Notes under the pieces: model-generated
Told to the model about the DNA's origin: nothing
The model's input: the letters and a program-made list of their open reading frames with translations, nothing else
Database searches by the model: none
Source: Zeugodacus cucurbitae
Taxonomy: Eukaryota; Arthropoda; Insecta; Diptera; Tephritidae
DNA: 64,000 nt
Assembly: GCF_028554725.1 (NCBI RefSeq)
Contig: NC_071670.1
Span: 4,774,001 to 4,838,000, forward strand
Direction: 5' to 3'
Translations under genes and position numbers: made by a program
Part shown: piece after piece, positions 12,214-22,791 of the stretch
Position numbering within the stretch: the first letter of the stretch is position 1
Layout of the letters: each line of letters starts with the position of its first letter

Positions 12214-13475
12214 ATGGTTTGGGTAGCTGCGGGCGATTCGGAGGAGCATATCTCCAATAATAAAAGTGATATAACTAACAGTCTCAGAAGCTGCAAGTTG
12301 GAAAATGCTTCACCCAGAGCCACAGTGGAGTCAAGATCCACTTCGCCTAAAACGGGCGCTGGTAATGCTGCTGGAGATTTGGGACCAGCAGTTTTGCCCA
12401 CTTGCTTGCGTATCAATGCCACAAATGGTAATCCACCAGCATTATTGCATTTATCCGTTGCACAAGCAGCTTGTCTACATCCAAAAACCGAATCAATATC
12501 CGACGGCGATCTGTCGGACTTTTCACTCAACGATACTGAAGAGGACGATGAAGAATTTCGCAATTGTGTGCTTTCGAATGGTAGTCAGGGAGATGGTGAG
12601 TTTCTATTTATAGTTTTAGAAAGACTAAAGTGTTAAAGAACAGGGGTCTTATATTACTTATCCAACTTTACTTAGCCTCGCGCTCGCACTCCACATCACC
12701 GCGTAACATGAACATACTCCAGCCGCCGCGTCAAACCAATTCTCCACCGAATAATAGTAATATTTTGAAGAATGGTCCAGTCATAAGTGGCGGTCCAGTG
12801 CGTAAGGTCTTCACCAACACACGTGAACGTTGGCGTCAACAGAATGTTTCCGGCGCCTTTGCTGAACTACGCAAGCTAGTGCCCACACATCCACCAGACA
12901 AGAAGCTCTCTAAAAACGAAATACTCCGCATGGCTATTAAGTATATCAAGCTGCTCACTGGCGTTTTGGAATGGCAGAATCAACAAGAGGAACTACAACA
13001 ACAGCAACAGCAGTCGAATTGTCGTGAAACACGCGGCAGCAATGAGTTAAACAACAATGACAGACATAGGTTGAACGGGCATCATGAGTCAGCGGTAAGC
13101 GGTCGTGATAACGCATCACCGCTGCGTCAAGTGCAAGTCAAGCAATTTCAATTGAAGTGCGAACGCGTCGGCAACGCATTGTTAGCTAACGGCCAACGTA
13201 ACAACAATAGTCTATTAATGATAGCGCCAAACGCTATGTCGACGCGTCCCATCAAAGTGGAGCAGTTAGAGGGTATGGATATAGCTGGTCCTGGCTGTGG
13301 TTCGTCCAATAGCTCCCCAGCAGTGGGTATTATTATGTCAGCTCAGTCGGGCATAACGGTTGGACGCGTTAATGGCACTAACGGTGGGCGTTCAAACAAA
13401 CGAAAGTCACATTCGAAATCCTCTTTGGACCCGAGTAGTGAGAATTTTAATAATAAGAAGCGGAAGGAGAACTAA
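12214..13475 (+). CDS. HLH3B: HLH3B: TAL1/SCL-family bHLH transcription factor (two exons)
   Basis: Coding exons 12214-12595 and 12676-13475 join in phase 1 across an 80-base intron (GTGAGT to TTACTTAG), giving 393 residues. The start ATG at 12214 follows an in-frame TGA at 12145. Residues about 97-114 are acidic (SDGDLSDFSLNDTEEDDEE). The bHLH domain spans about 169-226; the basic region reads NTRERWRQQN, the first helix SGAFAELRKLVPTHPPD and the second helix NEILRMAIKYIKLL, the specific signature of the TAL1/LYL1 group. A glutamine run follows, and the C-terminus ends in basic, NLS-like clusters (NKRKSHSK, KKRK). As in the family it should act in the nucleus, binding E-boxes as a heterodimer with a class I bHLH partner (Daughterless in flies). 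An alternative in-frame N-terminus may come from upstream micro-exons. It is convergent with the minus-strand membrane-protein gene. Confidence 0.93.
12596..12675 (+). other. HLH3B: HLH3B intron (80 nt, GT-AG)
   Basis: The donor is GATG|GTGAGT and the acceptor CAACTTTACTTAG. Splicing joins G of one codon to CC of the next and continues the frame ASRSHSTSPRN into the bHLH domain. Without splicing the first exon's frame reaches a stop at 12636. Confidence 0.9.
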
Positions 13476-13569
13476 TTAAGTGATAAAAAAAAAGAAAGTG
13501 TTGATAAAATATTTCTCTGCACTCTTTGGTGTTAAGTGAAATAAGTGGTTTAAAATGGAATACTAAAAT

Positions 13570-13575
13570 AATAAA
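13570..13575 (+). terminator. HLH3B: Polyadenylation signal AATAAA of HLH3B
   Basis: AATAAA lies 95 bases after the TAA at 13473-13475. It is the first well-placed signal downstream and predicts a short 3' UTR. Confidence 0.55.
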
Positions 13576-15007
13576 TACATGTTTACTCAAAGTATCTATG
13601 AAGTATTTTTATTGAAAATTAAAAAAAAATTAATGATCAAGAATTCTAATAGTCCCTGGCATCGATTTAGATGCCTTTGATCATCTAAAAGAACTCTATA
13701 GTCCTTTGGCACTGTGAATGTGGTATCACTTTTAATTGAAGGATACCTGTAACTTAAGTTGACTCTGTTTACTGATCGAACTTAATTCATTGGACTTAGC
13801 GCTCTGTGAGTGAGAGACTGCCTCTTCTTTTTTAGAAACATTGAATGCAAGTCCATCATAGTGAACACTTATCGATAGTTCTTTTCACATTTATGTACCA
13901 GTTTGTTTAAGTTAAGCTCTTTTCTACTTTGTCTTTACCCCGCTGTCCTTAAAGTGAAATGTCACTCTGCACAATTGCTTATAATTTATAAAAAGTCCTG
14001 TTGGGAAAGTTTATGGAGCTTTATTCAAGCTACAGGAAGCAAAAAGCTCATTCAACTTTACGAAAGCTCCAAGGGTGATAAAAAGCTTAGTATATTAAAG
14101 CTTTTCAATAAAAAAGCTTGATACGTATCCTGCCTGAAAGCTTTTAAACACAGTTTGATTCTAATGATTACTTTGTTGCCTCTTTGAAATTTTTTTTATT
14201 ATATGTGTAACCCTGTTTTCTTAAATTTATAAATTAAACACAAACAAATAAAATTAAAAGTAGCAGTTGATGAAGTTTAACGGAATTTCAATAAGATCCA
14301 AAGAACTTTGGGCTTAAGATTAGATACAAGCAAAATTCTGAAGTTAGTAACACCCATTGTTAGAAATCCATAAAATCCAAATGAATAGAAAAAGCTTGGT
14401 TGAAGCTATGAAATTGTTTAAAGCTTGCTTTGATATGATTATTTACTCATTAGTCTTTCTTTTATTGAAGTTTCAAAGATATTATTGAAATTTCTATATA
14501 TATTCTTCACAAAATATTTTAGAAACGTAGAAGATATGTTTATTTAAAATATCAGTCTTAGAATATGCTAAAATAGACTTGGAGCTGTTTTTCTACGCTA
14601 GATTAGAAGTTGGCACCCTTCGATGCCCAAAATCAAATGAAAAAATATTAATTTTAATAGTAGGTTAGGATAGGCTATTCTGGTGGACCTATAGGGCCTG
14701 TTCTACATAGAACAGTTATGGTCCTTAAAAATACCAGATGTCTTGCTTTTACTAATAAAACACCGTAGTTTAGTATTATGTTGGGATTTCAGCTGCGAAA
14801 ATTTAATTAATTTTTTTTCACTCAAATTTTTTTTCATGTTCCACTTGTTCAAAAAATTAAATTAACATTAACATTTTGCAAATGATATAGTACAAATTTA
14901 GTTAGTAAATTCTTAAGTACATTTGTTCTTAAATTACTATTACACTATGTTATTCAGATTTTTTGTATTATCAATACATTGCAACTTGATCAATATGCGA
15001 TATACAA
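13576..15007. other. Intergenic DNA between convergent 3' ends
   Basis: No coding frame is credible; the one at 13903-14121 starts from a non-ATG codon and matches nothing known. AAGCTT/AGCTTT words are frequent between 13990 and 14150. A GGTTAGGATAGG-like segment near 14662 followed by a small hairpin may be a fragment of a dispersed repeat. Confidence 0.45.
14685..14724. repeat. Short inverted repeat / hairpin
   Basis: GGACC at 14685-14689 pairs with GGTCC at 14720-14724, and the centre CTGTTCTACATAGAACAG is an 8-bp-arm palindrome. It lies just after a GTAGGTTAGGATAGG stretch, a type of sequence common near the 3' ends of insect dispersed repeats. Confidence 0.5.
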
Positions 15008-15013
15008 TTTATT
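15008..15013 (-). terminator. Candidate polyadenylation signal for the mucin-like membrane-protein gene
   Basis: Plus-strand TTTATT gives AATAAA on the minus strand, about 385 bases past the second stop codon at 15397. The site is plausible, but such hexamers are frequent in this DNA. Confidence 0.3.
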
Positions 15014-15396
15014 TAATATCAACACAGAAAACAATAAATTTTTAATAAGTCTGCTTTCGCCTTCTTGGGCGCGCAATATTTTTGCTGAATTATAGATTTC
15101 TTACATCACCCAACACACACTCTGGGAGTGGAGGGGGGTCTTCTTTTTTCTTATCTTAAAATTAATTGTAAGTTCCTTCTCGATTTGAAAGGTTTACGTT
15201 GTGAGGAGAGGGAGGTGTATGCCAAATATGGGGCGCGCTTTTTTACGGCTATTGACTTTAGCTGGATATTTGCTTATTCACGGCTGACAGGCAAAACTTT
15301 TGCCACCATTTTTTTACTTTTTTTGTGCTATTTGCACAGTTTGGTTGCTTTTTTTTGTATTGAGCGCCCGCTACCCGCGCTGCCTCCTCGTTTCGC

Positions 15397-15765
15397 TTAG
15401 TAGTCGTCCTGTAAGATTTCATTGATTGTACGGGCATTCGTTAATGTCGCCCAGAGCGGCGATTGTACGCAGGCCAGCGTGTATGCTTCCGCGTCAAGTG
15501 AACGTGATTTGCGCATAGAGAAACGTTTCTTGCTGGCGGCACGTTTGTTGGTTGGCGTTGCTGCTGCACCCAATGGGGTCTCCTGCACCGATTCGGCTTT
15601 GCGTATTTTGTAACGCGTTTGTGAGTGTGTACGTTTGTGTGTCACTTTTTCCATGGGTTGCGGTGTTGTGGGCGTTGTGGTTGTTGGGGAAATTTGTAAT
15701 AAGTGTGATTGTTGTTGTTGTTGTTGCGGCTGCGGCTGTTGTAGCTTTTGTTTTTCCGCTAATTG
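15397..15765 (-). CDS. Readthrough extension (122 aa) of the mucin-like membrane protein
   Basis: Directly after the in-frame TAA at 15766-15768 the same frame stays open for 122 codons. It starts QLAEKQKLQQPQPQ, has a run of six or more glutamines, then threonine/proline, then a basic C-terminal domain with KRTHSQTRYKIRKAESVQ, NKRAASKKRFSMRKSRSLD and a final NEILQDDY. The RKSRSLD cluster looks like a kinase or 14-3-3-type site. Composition is GC-rich and protein-like, unlike the surrounding AT-rich non-coding DNA. There is no acceptor at the boundary and no ATG before residue 39 of the extension (15654). The simplest reading is a second C-terminal domain made by stop-codon readthrough; an unseen splice that skips the stop is the alternative. 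Confidence 0.6.
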   Translation of the reverse strand, partial: QLAEKQKLQQPQPQQQQQQSHLLQISPTTTTPTTPQPMEKVTHKRTHSQTRYKIRKAESVQETPLGAAATPTNKRAASKKRFSMRKSRSLDAEAYTLACVQSPLWATLTNARTINEILQDDY

Positions 15766-15768
15766 TTA
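15760..15768 (-). promoter_or_regulatory. Leaky stop context TAA-CAA-TTA
   Basis: The stop codon TAA at 15768-15766 is followed by CAATTA, which fits the CAR-YYA hexamer known from tobacco mosaic virus-type readthrough sites to make ribosomes read past a stop. A C directly after the stop is also the favoured base in Drosophila readthrough genes. Confidence 0.65.
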
Positions 15769-15953
15769 GCTTGAAAAGGACATCCTGTATGAGGAGGTCG
15801 TCTCCATGGGTGATTCGGCATTAAGTATTTCCGTTTGCGTTTGTTCCACATCACTGCAGCGTTCCTCCACTACGGTATCGAGCTCCAGGGAGGTGAAACC
15901 CTGGCTCAGGCTTCGTTCAGGACGTAAACTGATAGCTCGCGACGGTCGGTAAT
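15766..15953 (-). CDS. Mucin-like single-pass membrane protein, exon C (cytoplasmic tail to first stop)
   Basis: A very good acceptor (TCTCTCCCCCGCTTCACCACACAG on the minus strand, split here as a pyrimidine run plus CACACAG) opens the exon at 15953 in phase 1. It encodes YRPSRAISLRPERSLSQGF, then TSLELDTVVEERCSDVEQ, then SPMETTSSYRMSFSS, ending at TAA. It is serine-rich and hydrophilic, consistent with the intracellular tail that follows the transmembrane exon B. The link to exon B is through matching splice phase, either directly from a GTAATT donor at 19897 or via the tentative 100-nt exon at 17794-17893. I do not recognise the family. Confidence 0.65.
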
Positions 15954-16256
15954 CTGTGTGGTGAAGCGGGGGAGAGATAAAATGTGAATACTTAATATTT
16001 TGGCAGCCAAATATATGCATGTATAAACGATATATAAAATAAATGCATACAAACTGTTTGACTGACGATATTGGCTTTGATTAGGCTTTTCTAATGTATG
16101 GCCCTTAATATTTTATGTAGAGATTTTACTAATAAAACTGAAATCATGGTAATAATAATAAAATAAAATAATAATAATAATAATTATAAAAAAAAATAAT
16201 AATAAACAAAAATTTAATTTAAAAAATTCAAAAAAAAATGCTATTGTAAAAATTTT

Positions 16257-19200
16257 AATATCGTTAATTTGTTTAACGTTTTAACAGGCAAACCACTGTC
16301 TATATTAAATTTTATTTTTTTTGTGTAATGCTGTTTTCTTGCATTTCTATACTAAATTCGCAACATCGTAAATTAATATCGTAAATATTTTTGACGTTTT
16401 CATAGCCAAAACACTTATATTAAATTTTCGTGCTTAATACTGTTTTCTTCCATTTTTATACTAAATTCCCAATATCGTAAATTAATATCGTAAATATTTT
16501 TTTACTCTAATCGATTGCTAGAAACTTTGGAGTGATGAAATCGAAGGTATCTCACAAAGGAACTCTGTAATTTTATTAAAACTGAATACATTTATGATAT
16601 TTTTCAGTTAAATGAAACTTACGACATGGGGAATATACATATAATTAATAATTATTTTGAGTATAAAATGTAACGAAGACCGTAATATTGTAAATATTAT
16701 TGTTATTATTAACGTTTAAATATTTTCTGGTCAATTTATTTCGAGAGATATTGATATAGTAAAAGTAATATCGTAACTTAATTATGCTCTAAATCGACCC
16801 TAATGCTTATTATAGTAATTAAACAAGGTTTTACTTTACGATATTCTGCGAAAATGTTATATCGTAAATTTTATCGTAACTTTTTTGAGAAAAATTGTAA
16901 CTTTTCTTTAAGTGTCTTCAAAAATAGACACTGTCTTTATTCTTTACTTAAGTGAAATCGCCATTTTTAAGCAGTTGTTAAAATTCTGCTTCAGCGGGTA
17001 TATAAAATTTGTCGTAATGTTAATGCAAATAAAATTTAAATGCAGAAGAATGCGCATTTGCTACCTGGCAAGTTCAATAATCATAAATCAATCGCCAAGA
17101 AATTTCAAAAATGCAAATGCTATTTGCAAAACGTGAGCACGCGTAACGCAAAGAAGGGATATACGAAAGGTGTGCTTAGTATAACGACTCAAATAACGGT
17201 ATCGGCGTCTTTAAAAGGCAGCAATTTGAGCCACAAAAGACGATAATAAAATGTTAGTACAAATGGAGCAGATTATGAGCAAGAAATTGTAGAATTGTTG
17301 TTTGTGTGCTGAAATGTTAGAAATACGATATTCAAATTCCAGCTTCCACATTTTGCTTACAATTCGAATGTTTGCCAAAAAATGAAAGGCAAAAGGAGTA
17401 GATTTTCATTTCAAGTACAATGCATGAAAATTCGATTGAGCAGGAATATTAAATATTTACAAGTGACAGTCGTTTGCCAAAAAGAGTGGTACATAATTCG
17501 CGGGCTCTATAAATTCACAGCGTTGGTAAAATATTTGTAAATAAGAACCATTTAAAATGCGCAATGAAAATATTTGAAAAAGTCGCGAATAACAACACTT
17601 TTACTCTATGCGTGCGTACGTGCGTCTAAAAGTATATCTGTACGATTACTAGTCGTTGTCGCGCACAGCCAATGTCAGCCATAAAAATGGAAATGTGAAG
17701 CGTGCACTGTCAACGTCACGACGCAATAAGCGACACTGTCTGTCAGTACTACTAAAAGCCGCGAGACATCAGCCACCAACAAGCGGCAGTTACTTGCACT
17801 TGTTGTACTTGTACTTGTAATTGTTGGTGATGTTTGGTGAAGTCTGCCGTTGACATCCAGCTGAGCTGATGAACTCCGACATGTCGGAAGTGCCTGTTGG
17901 GGGTCATGAATGTTTTATGCACAATAATAAAATGGAACGCATTGAATAAGTGCGTAATCGAAAGACAGTGTGTACTTGTACTATGTAGTACATAGCATAC
18001 TTTTTGGCGCTATGTGCTAATAAAGATATGAATTCTGAACTACATATATCTGCTGGGATTGTGACAATGCAGTTGAGGGAATGGGTGCAATTTCTTTTTG
18101 AATATAGTTTTTGATAGAATAACATTGGTTGGTGGTGGAGAAAAGTATTTTATATATTTAAATGTAATATCATAAAGTAAATCAAAATCGTCTGCAAATA
18201 AAAAGAATATTTCTTTTATATAGAAAATATATTTATAATGCTCAAAATGTTTTTTTTTTGCACTTTACGTAATTTCTTTTTTAAATATCGTATTTTTCCC
18301 ATCATTTAAAATTTTAAATAAATGTTTTCTTTACCAATTTTACCAATTTATACAAAAAATAATCCTTTCAAAAACGCATTAATAAAATAAAAATAATAAA
18401 AATAAAATTAATATCGTAAGAAAAGTATCGTAAATATAACAAAATTGTCTATTCATAAATTTGTGTCGTTAAAATGCATTTACTTTGTGGAGACATTATA
18501 CTTTGCTCAAGCTGAAGAAGAGCATCATTATCGTAAATATACATAATTATAAAAATACGGTATATCTTTTAGACGAATTTACGAAGATCGTAAATATGAT
18601 GTATAAAATAGAGGACACCGATATCTTTCAAATATACTATAATAATAACATTGAGAATGTGAAAAAACATTTAGAGTTAGAATTTGAAAGGGGTTTAAAT
18701 TTTTTTTATTTTTAATTTTAAGGTAATACCGTAAAAGTAATAATCCGTTGGAATTATTTAAGATATTAAAAAACACGGTCAAAATACAAAAAAATCATAA
18801 GTTTATAGGGAAAACATAATTATTAAACTAAAATTATCGTAAAAATCAAGAATTACACCAAAATGTTGGTGAAATGTTTAAAATTACTTCTATTAGCTCT
18901 AAATGTAGTATATAAATAGAATTATACATATGTTTTGAAGTTCCCACAATTCATAGATAATAGTGAATAAATGTAATGTGTCGTAAACGATATTATAAAA
19001 AATTTTTTTTTTATTTGATAACATTTAATACAAAATTAAGACTTCTATGTGCTTAAAAAGTCAATATCGTAAAAATTTAATATCGTATTTTTGGCAAATA
19101 GTCTTCAAATTTTATATTTTACTGTTTTGATAATAAATTTAAAATATTTCCAATATAACATTAAGACTTCGATGTGCTAAAAAATCAATATCGTAAAAAA

Positions 19201-19449
19201 TTAATATCGTATTTTTGGCAAATAGTCTTTAAATTTTACTTTTAATGTTTTAATATCAAAAAAATTAATCAGGTTAGAATATGTGGCATACCGTAATTTT
19301 TTATGTCGTATTTTCCTCACGATTGCCTATCACTACTTTCATACCAATATCGTAACTCAAAGTTTGTCACACACCGCATACTCGCGTGCCACTATTTTAG
19401 CATACATTATAGAGAAGTTATTGCATAGATAGTATAGGAATATCGTAAA
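16257..19449. repeat. Degenerate array with core word AATATCGTAA
   Basis: About 20-25 copies of ATATCGTAA or near variants occur in 3.2 kb, for example around 16365, 16470, 16770, 16860, 18411, 18530, 18833, 19072, 19188, 19345 and 19440, a few on the other strand (16834, 17321). Longer surrounding repeats show spacings of 109, 118 and 125 bases; the blocks starting TTAAGACTTC at 19036 and 19161 are nearly identical for over 90 bases. None lie in the exons on either side. Confidence 0.75.
17794..17893 (-). CDS. Tentative 100-nt exon of the mucin-like membrane-protein gene
   Basis: On the minus strand an acceptor (GACCCCCAACAG) is followed by an open frame reading ALPTCRSSSSAQLDVNGR, then LHQTSPTITSTSTTSA, to a CAA|GTAACT donor. 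It enters in phase 0 and leaves in phase 1, exactly what is needed to join the GTGAGC donor of exon B (phase 0) to exon C (phase 1). The junction codon with exon C becomes AAT. The acceptor tract is short, so this is a consistent prediction rather than a firm exon. Confidence 0.3.
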
Positions 19450-19871
19450 ATTTTGAATAATGAAAATAAGTCTTCTAACGTGCAATTTTTTATTATTTTT
19501 TTTTTTGTAAAATATATAAGACTAACACTAATTGTCTAATCATTCGTTTCGCTAAAATACCAAAATAGTGCAGCAAGCATTGGCAGCTACTTACAAAATG
19601 CGCAATTGCAAAGTATAAGAAAAGTGTAGCACAACATTAGGGGTGTACTTATTTTTTAACTTTTTTTATCCAATTTTAAGTTTTTTTATTATAATTTTTT
19701 TTATTATTTTTTTCGCTGTTTTTTTTTATTTTTATTTTGTATTTATTTTTATTATTTGTTTTTTTTTTTATAAATTATTTAAAAATATCTGGTTTATAAA
19801 TAAGCACACTCCAACACAACACCGAACAACTCACTAAGCCTATGTATGGGACTAAATCTGACCAGGCTCAC

Positions 19872-20020
19872 AGCATGGTCCTGCATATCGTAATTACGTC
19901 GACGATCCCGTTCACGTGCCAATTTCGCCCGACGACGCAGGCAACAGATGACCAACAATGCCAATATGGGGAAACCGAAAATACACGAAACGATGGGTAT
20001 CACAATGGATTCGGGCGATA
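19872..20020 (-). CDS. Mucin-like single-pass membrane protein, exon B (transmembrane)
   Basis: A strong acceptor (pyrimidine-rich, ending CTTCTCATTACAG) opens the exon at 20020 in phase 1; the codon shared with exon A is GTA. It reads SPESIVIPIVSCIFGF, then PILALLVICCL, a clear membrane span, followed by the positively charged stop-transfer stretch RRRAKLARERDRRR and NYDMQDHA. The best donor is GCT|GTGAGC at 19871 (phase 0). A weaker GTAATT at 19897 (phase 1) would join exon C directly and shorten the tail. Charge distribution predicts outside N-terminus and cytoplasmic C-terminus. Confidence 0.7.
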
Positions 20021-20840
20021 CTGTAATGAGAAGGCAAAAAAGAAAGAAGATAAATTGTATCATAAGCACAAAATAGTACAATATTAACAATTTTTTTTTG
20101 TAATCATAAGTAATGAGCAAAGTAATTAGCAGTAGTGCGCTGAAAGTGAGGTTAAGTTGAGGGAAAATATATACAATTTTATATAATTTGTCACAAGCAC
20201 TCACTAGCTTACATACATATATCCCCCACATACACCGCGCTCGTATAGTAATGCTACGCACTTCCGTTTCTGTTGACATTTAATTGAGTGTAAATGTAGT
20301 TCTCTGTTTGCCTTAAAGTGTCTTTGTACATATGTGGTTCCAAAGTAAATACATAAAGTACATACTCTATACATACATGTTCAGCTGTTCACTTTAATCC
20401 GCTCAATTAAATTGTTTACCATCTGCGGTTGAGAGTTTGAGCATTCCTATTACTATTTCACTTACGCAAAAGCTGCCATCAAGTACGGTATGGGTAAAGT
20501 TTAAATACACTTTTACTTGAGCGGCTAGATTACGCGCGCATAGCAACCTTGTAACCAATGAAATGTCATTGAAGATGGTGGTTTAGACATTTTTGCGACG
20601 CGTACTGGCGTCATACAAGGGGCTTGGAGAGGGGAGTGGTGGGAATGTGATGTAGGGACTTGAAGTTATGTGGTTCTCCACTTCTCTTGAACATAAATTG
20701 GTAACAGTATGGGAGTAGATATCTCAGAACCGTTTCAAGTTTGACTTTCTAGAAAATTTTTCTGAAAATAAACCTCCCTACACAAAATCACGGTCTTTGT
20801 AGAACTTGCTGAACCAAAGTGATAGCATCTACTTCCTTTA

Positions 20841-21470
20841 TCTCTAATCCTTTGATAGTAATCCATAGTCTTACTATTTCTAAGATGCATTAACAATTCT
20901 GAGCCCCTAAGTGGTCCCCCGATCGCTATCCTGCCTTCATTGAATACCTATCAGTCCATTTAGTAAATAGTGGAGCTCTTCTACACTTTCAAAACCTACG
21001 TTTTCCAAATTAAAGTGTTCTCTTATGGTACCAAAAACCAAGTTGAGCCAATTTACTCTCTTTATGTCTAATCCTTTGTTCGATAGTCTTATTATTCCTG
21101 AGGAAAAATACCAGTTTTGAACCAATGAGACTGACGACCGTTTCTTGAATTCCTCACAGTCTGTTGAGCGGATGAATATATATTTGTAAAGGGTAACTTG
21201 GGAAAACCTTGATGAAGACCTAGTGTTCGTTATTCTGCCTTCCTTGAATACCTAAGAACCCGTCAGTCCGTTAACTGATCCTAGCTGATGGATATTTTGA
21301 AAAAGGAAATTGGGAAATCTAAGATCTAAAGTCTTAGTCTCCAACAAGATAATAGATTTGCAGTAGGATAAGTACTAAATCACTAAGGGCTCACCAGTCT
21401 CTCTATCGCTATCCTGCCTTCCTTGAATACATCTCAGTTCGTTGAGCGAACTGCTCCTAACAAATAGATC
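20841..21470. repeat. Degenerate tandem repeat with CTGCCTTCCTTGAATAC
   Basis: ATCCTGCCTTCATTGAATAC near 20927, TTCTGCCTTCCTTGAATACC near 21233 and ATCCTGCCTTCCTTGAATAC near 21411 recur, each followed by CAGTCCGTT- or CAGTTCGTT-like words. A second pair, TCTAATCCTTTG near 20848 and 21066, is 218 bases apart. Confidence 0.6.
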
Positions 21471-22791
21471 CACAATCCAATAATTTTAAGAACAAAAATG
21501 GGTACTAAGCCACCCAAAAACTAACCAAAATCTTCGAGTTCTTAAAGCTTAGCAGGATCTTGATTAAGGTCATTCAAGCCATTATTGTCAGACAAGACTA
21601 CGTCGGTAAAACTTTCGGACTGCAACGAAAGTGAGGGTTCCAAGTCCTTCACAGCTGTTTCGAAAGCTTTCTTCTTTCTATTTTTTCAACATTTCTACGA
21701 AGTTGATTTTAAAGTTGTATTATCTTTTATCCGGAATTCCGAAAGAAATACTTCGGAAAAGATCTAACCGATGTTTTGTTTCCATTCATATCTCTTCCCA
21801 AGGAAGAGAGAATCCTTAACAAGTATTCACAGTACCTTGAAACCTTTATTGTTATTTTTCTGACTCGTCTATTTAATGAATGTGTATACCAACAAATTAC
21901 CGCATTAGCCACATTACCGCTAACTAATGCCGACAAATAGTCAGCCTTTGTGCGGTCAACAAGCAACAGTCATGAGTTATAGCTATACATATTTACCGCC
22001 TTTTTACTGCTATTATCCTTTATTTTTTATTATTTTATAAGCATTCCTTCTGCCTAATAAAGTTCGACCTTCACCACTTCAAGTTCAACTATTGCCACGC
22101 ACTAAAAATGTACGAGCACAAATAATCAGCATAATTTATCAATAACTATAAATTCCCGGCAATCTAATGCGCCAGCAAGGCCAATGAGCATTACGAATAG
22201 AAAACAAAAACAAATAGATAAAAAGCAGAAAACAGAGACTTGCTCGTAAAATAGATAGTAAAAAAACATTTGCTAAAAATAGAAATAACGGATAATAAAA
22301 AGCAGAAATATGGAAGGAGTACTTTGCCGCACTACACGCAACTGGATCTGCGCCAATGCGCCATCACCAAGAAGCGACGCTGTTGTCACCACGCATCATT
22401 AAACCCAATTAACGTCAGCCGTCATCAACGCGACCGAGATAAGGCAGAGTGGCGAGGGCGCTTAGGCCACCATTCCCTGGCTTCACATAAACCAAAACTA
22501 AAGTCATTAGAGGCAAGGCAAGCCAACAAAAACAAAAAAAACAAGAACGCAAGTGACAGAGGCAGTGATGTTGGAAGAACGGCTGAAAGACACAAAATAC
22601 ATGACGTAAAAACAAGCTTGTCTATATGTAAGGCGCGCGAAATGACAGGCTGACAGTAGGCGCTGGCAGCGGAATGGCAAAAAATCAGATGTTAGATAGG
22701 GCAGGTAACAATTGAAGTGAATAGCAAAAACCGAAAGTGTGATATGTGTGTGTAAGCCAAAAAGTATATACGGCTACATATAAAAGTTAAA

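Larger units (their letters stand above)
15954..19871 (-). other. Intron region between exons B and C
   Basis: Mostly AT-rich, carrying the ATATCGTAA word array, with one GC-richer island at about 17600-17900 that holds the tentative 100-nt exon. No other coding frame stands out. Confidence 0.5.

Noticed and set aside
11320..13475. Idea that the micro-exons belong to an unrelated gene running off to the right
   Set aside because: The only plus-strand coding gene downstream is HLH3B, and the phases fit it; still unproven, so kept only as a candidate link.
15128..15400. Plus-strand open frame of 90 codons opposite the 3' end of the minus-strand gene
   Set aside because: It starts just after a simple G-rich stretch, has no domain, and abuts the second stop codon of the minus-strand readthrough frame, whose splice signals and composition are far more convincing.
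22270..22653. Lysine/arginine-rich open frame of 127 codons
   Set aside because: It starts at a non-ATG codon, shows no domain or splice context, and lies in an intron of the opposite-strand gene; composition follows local A-richness.
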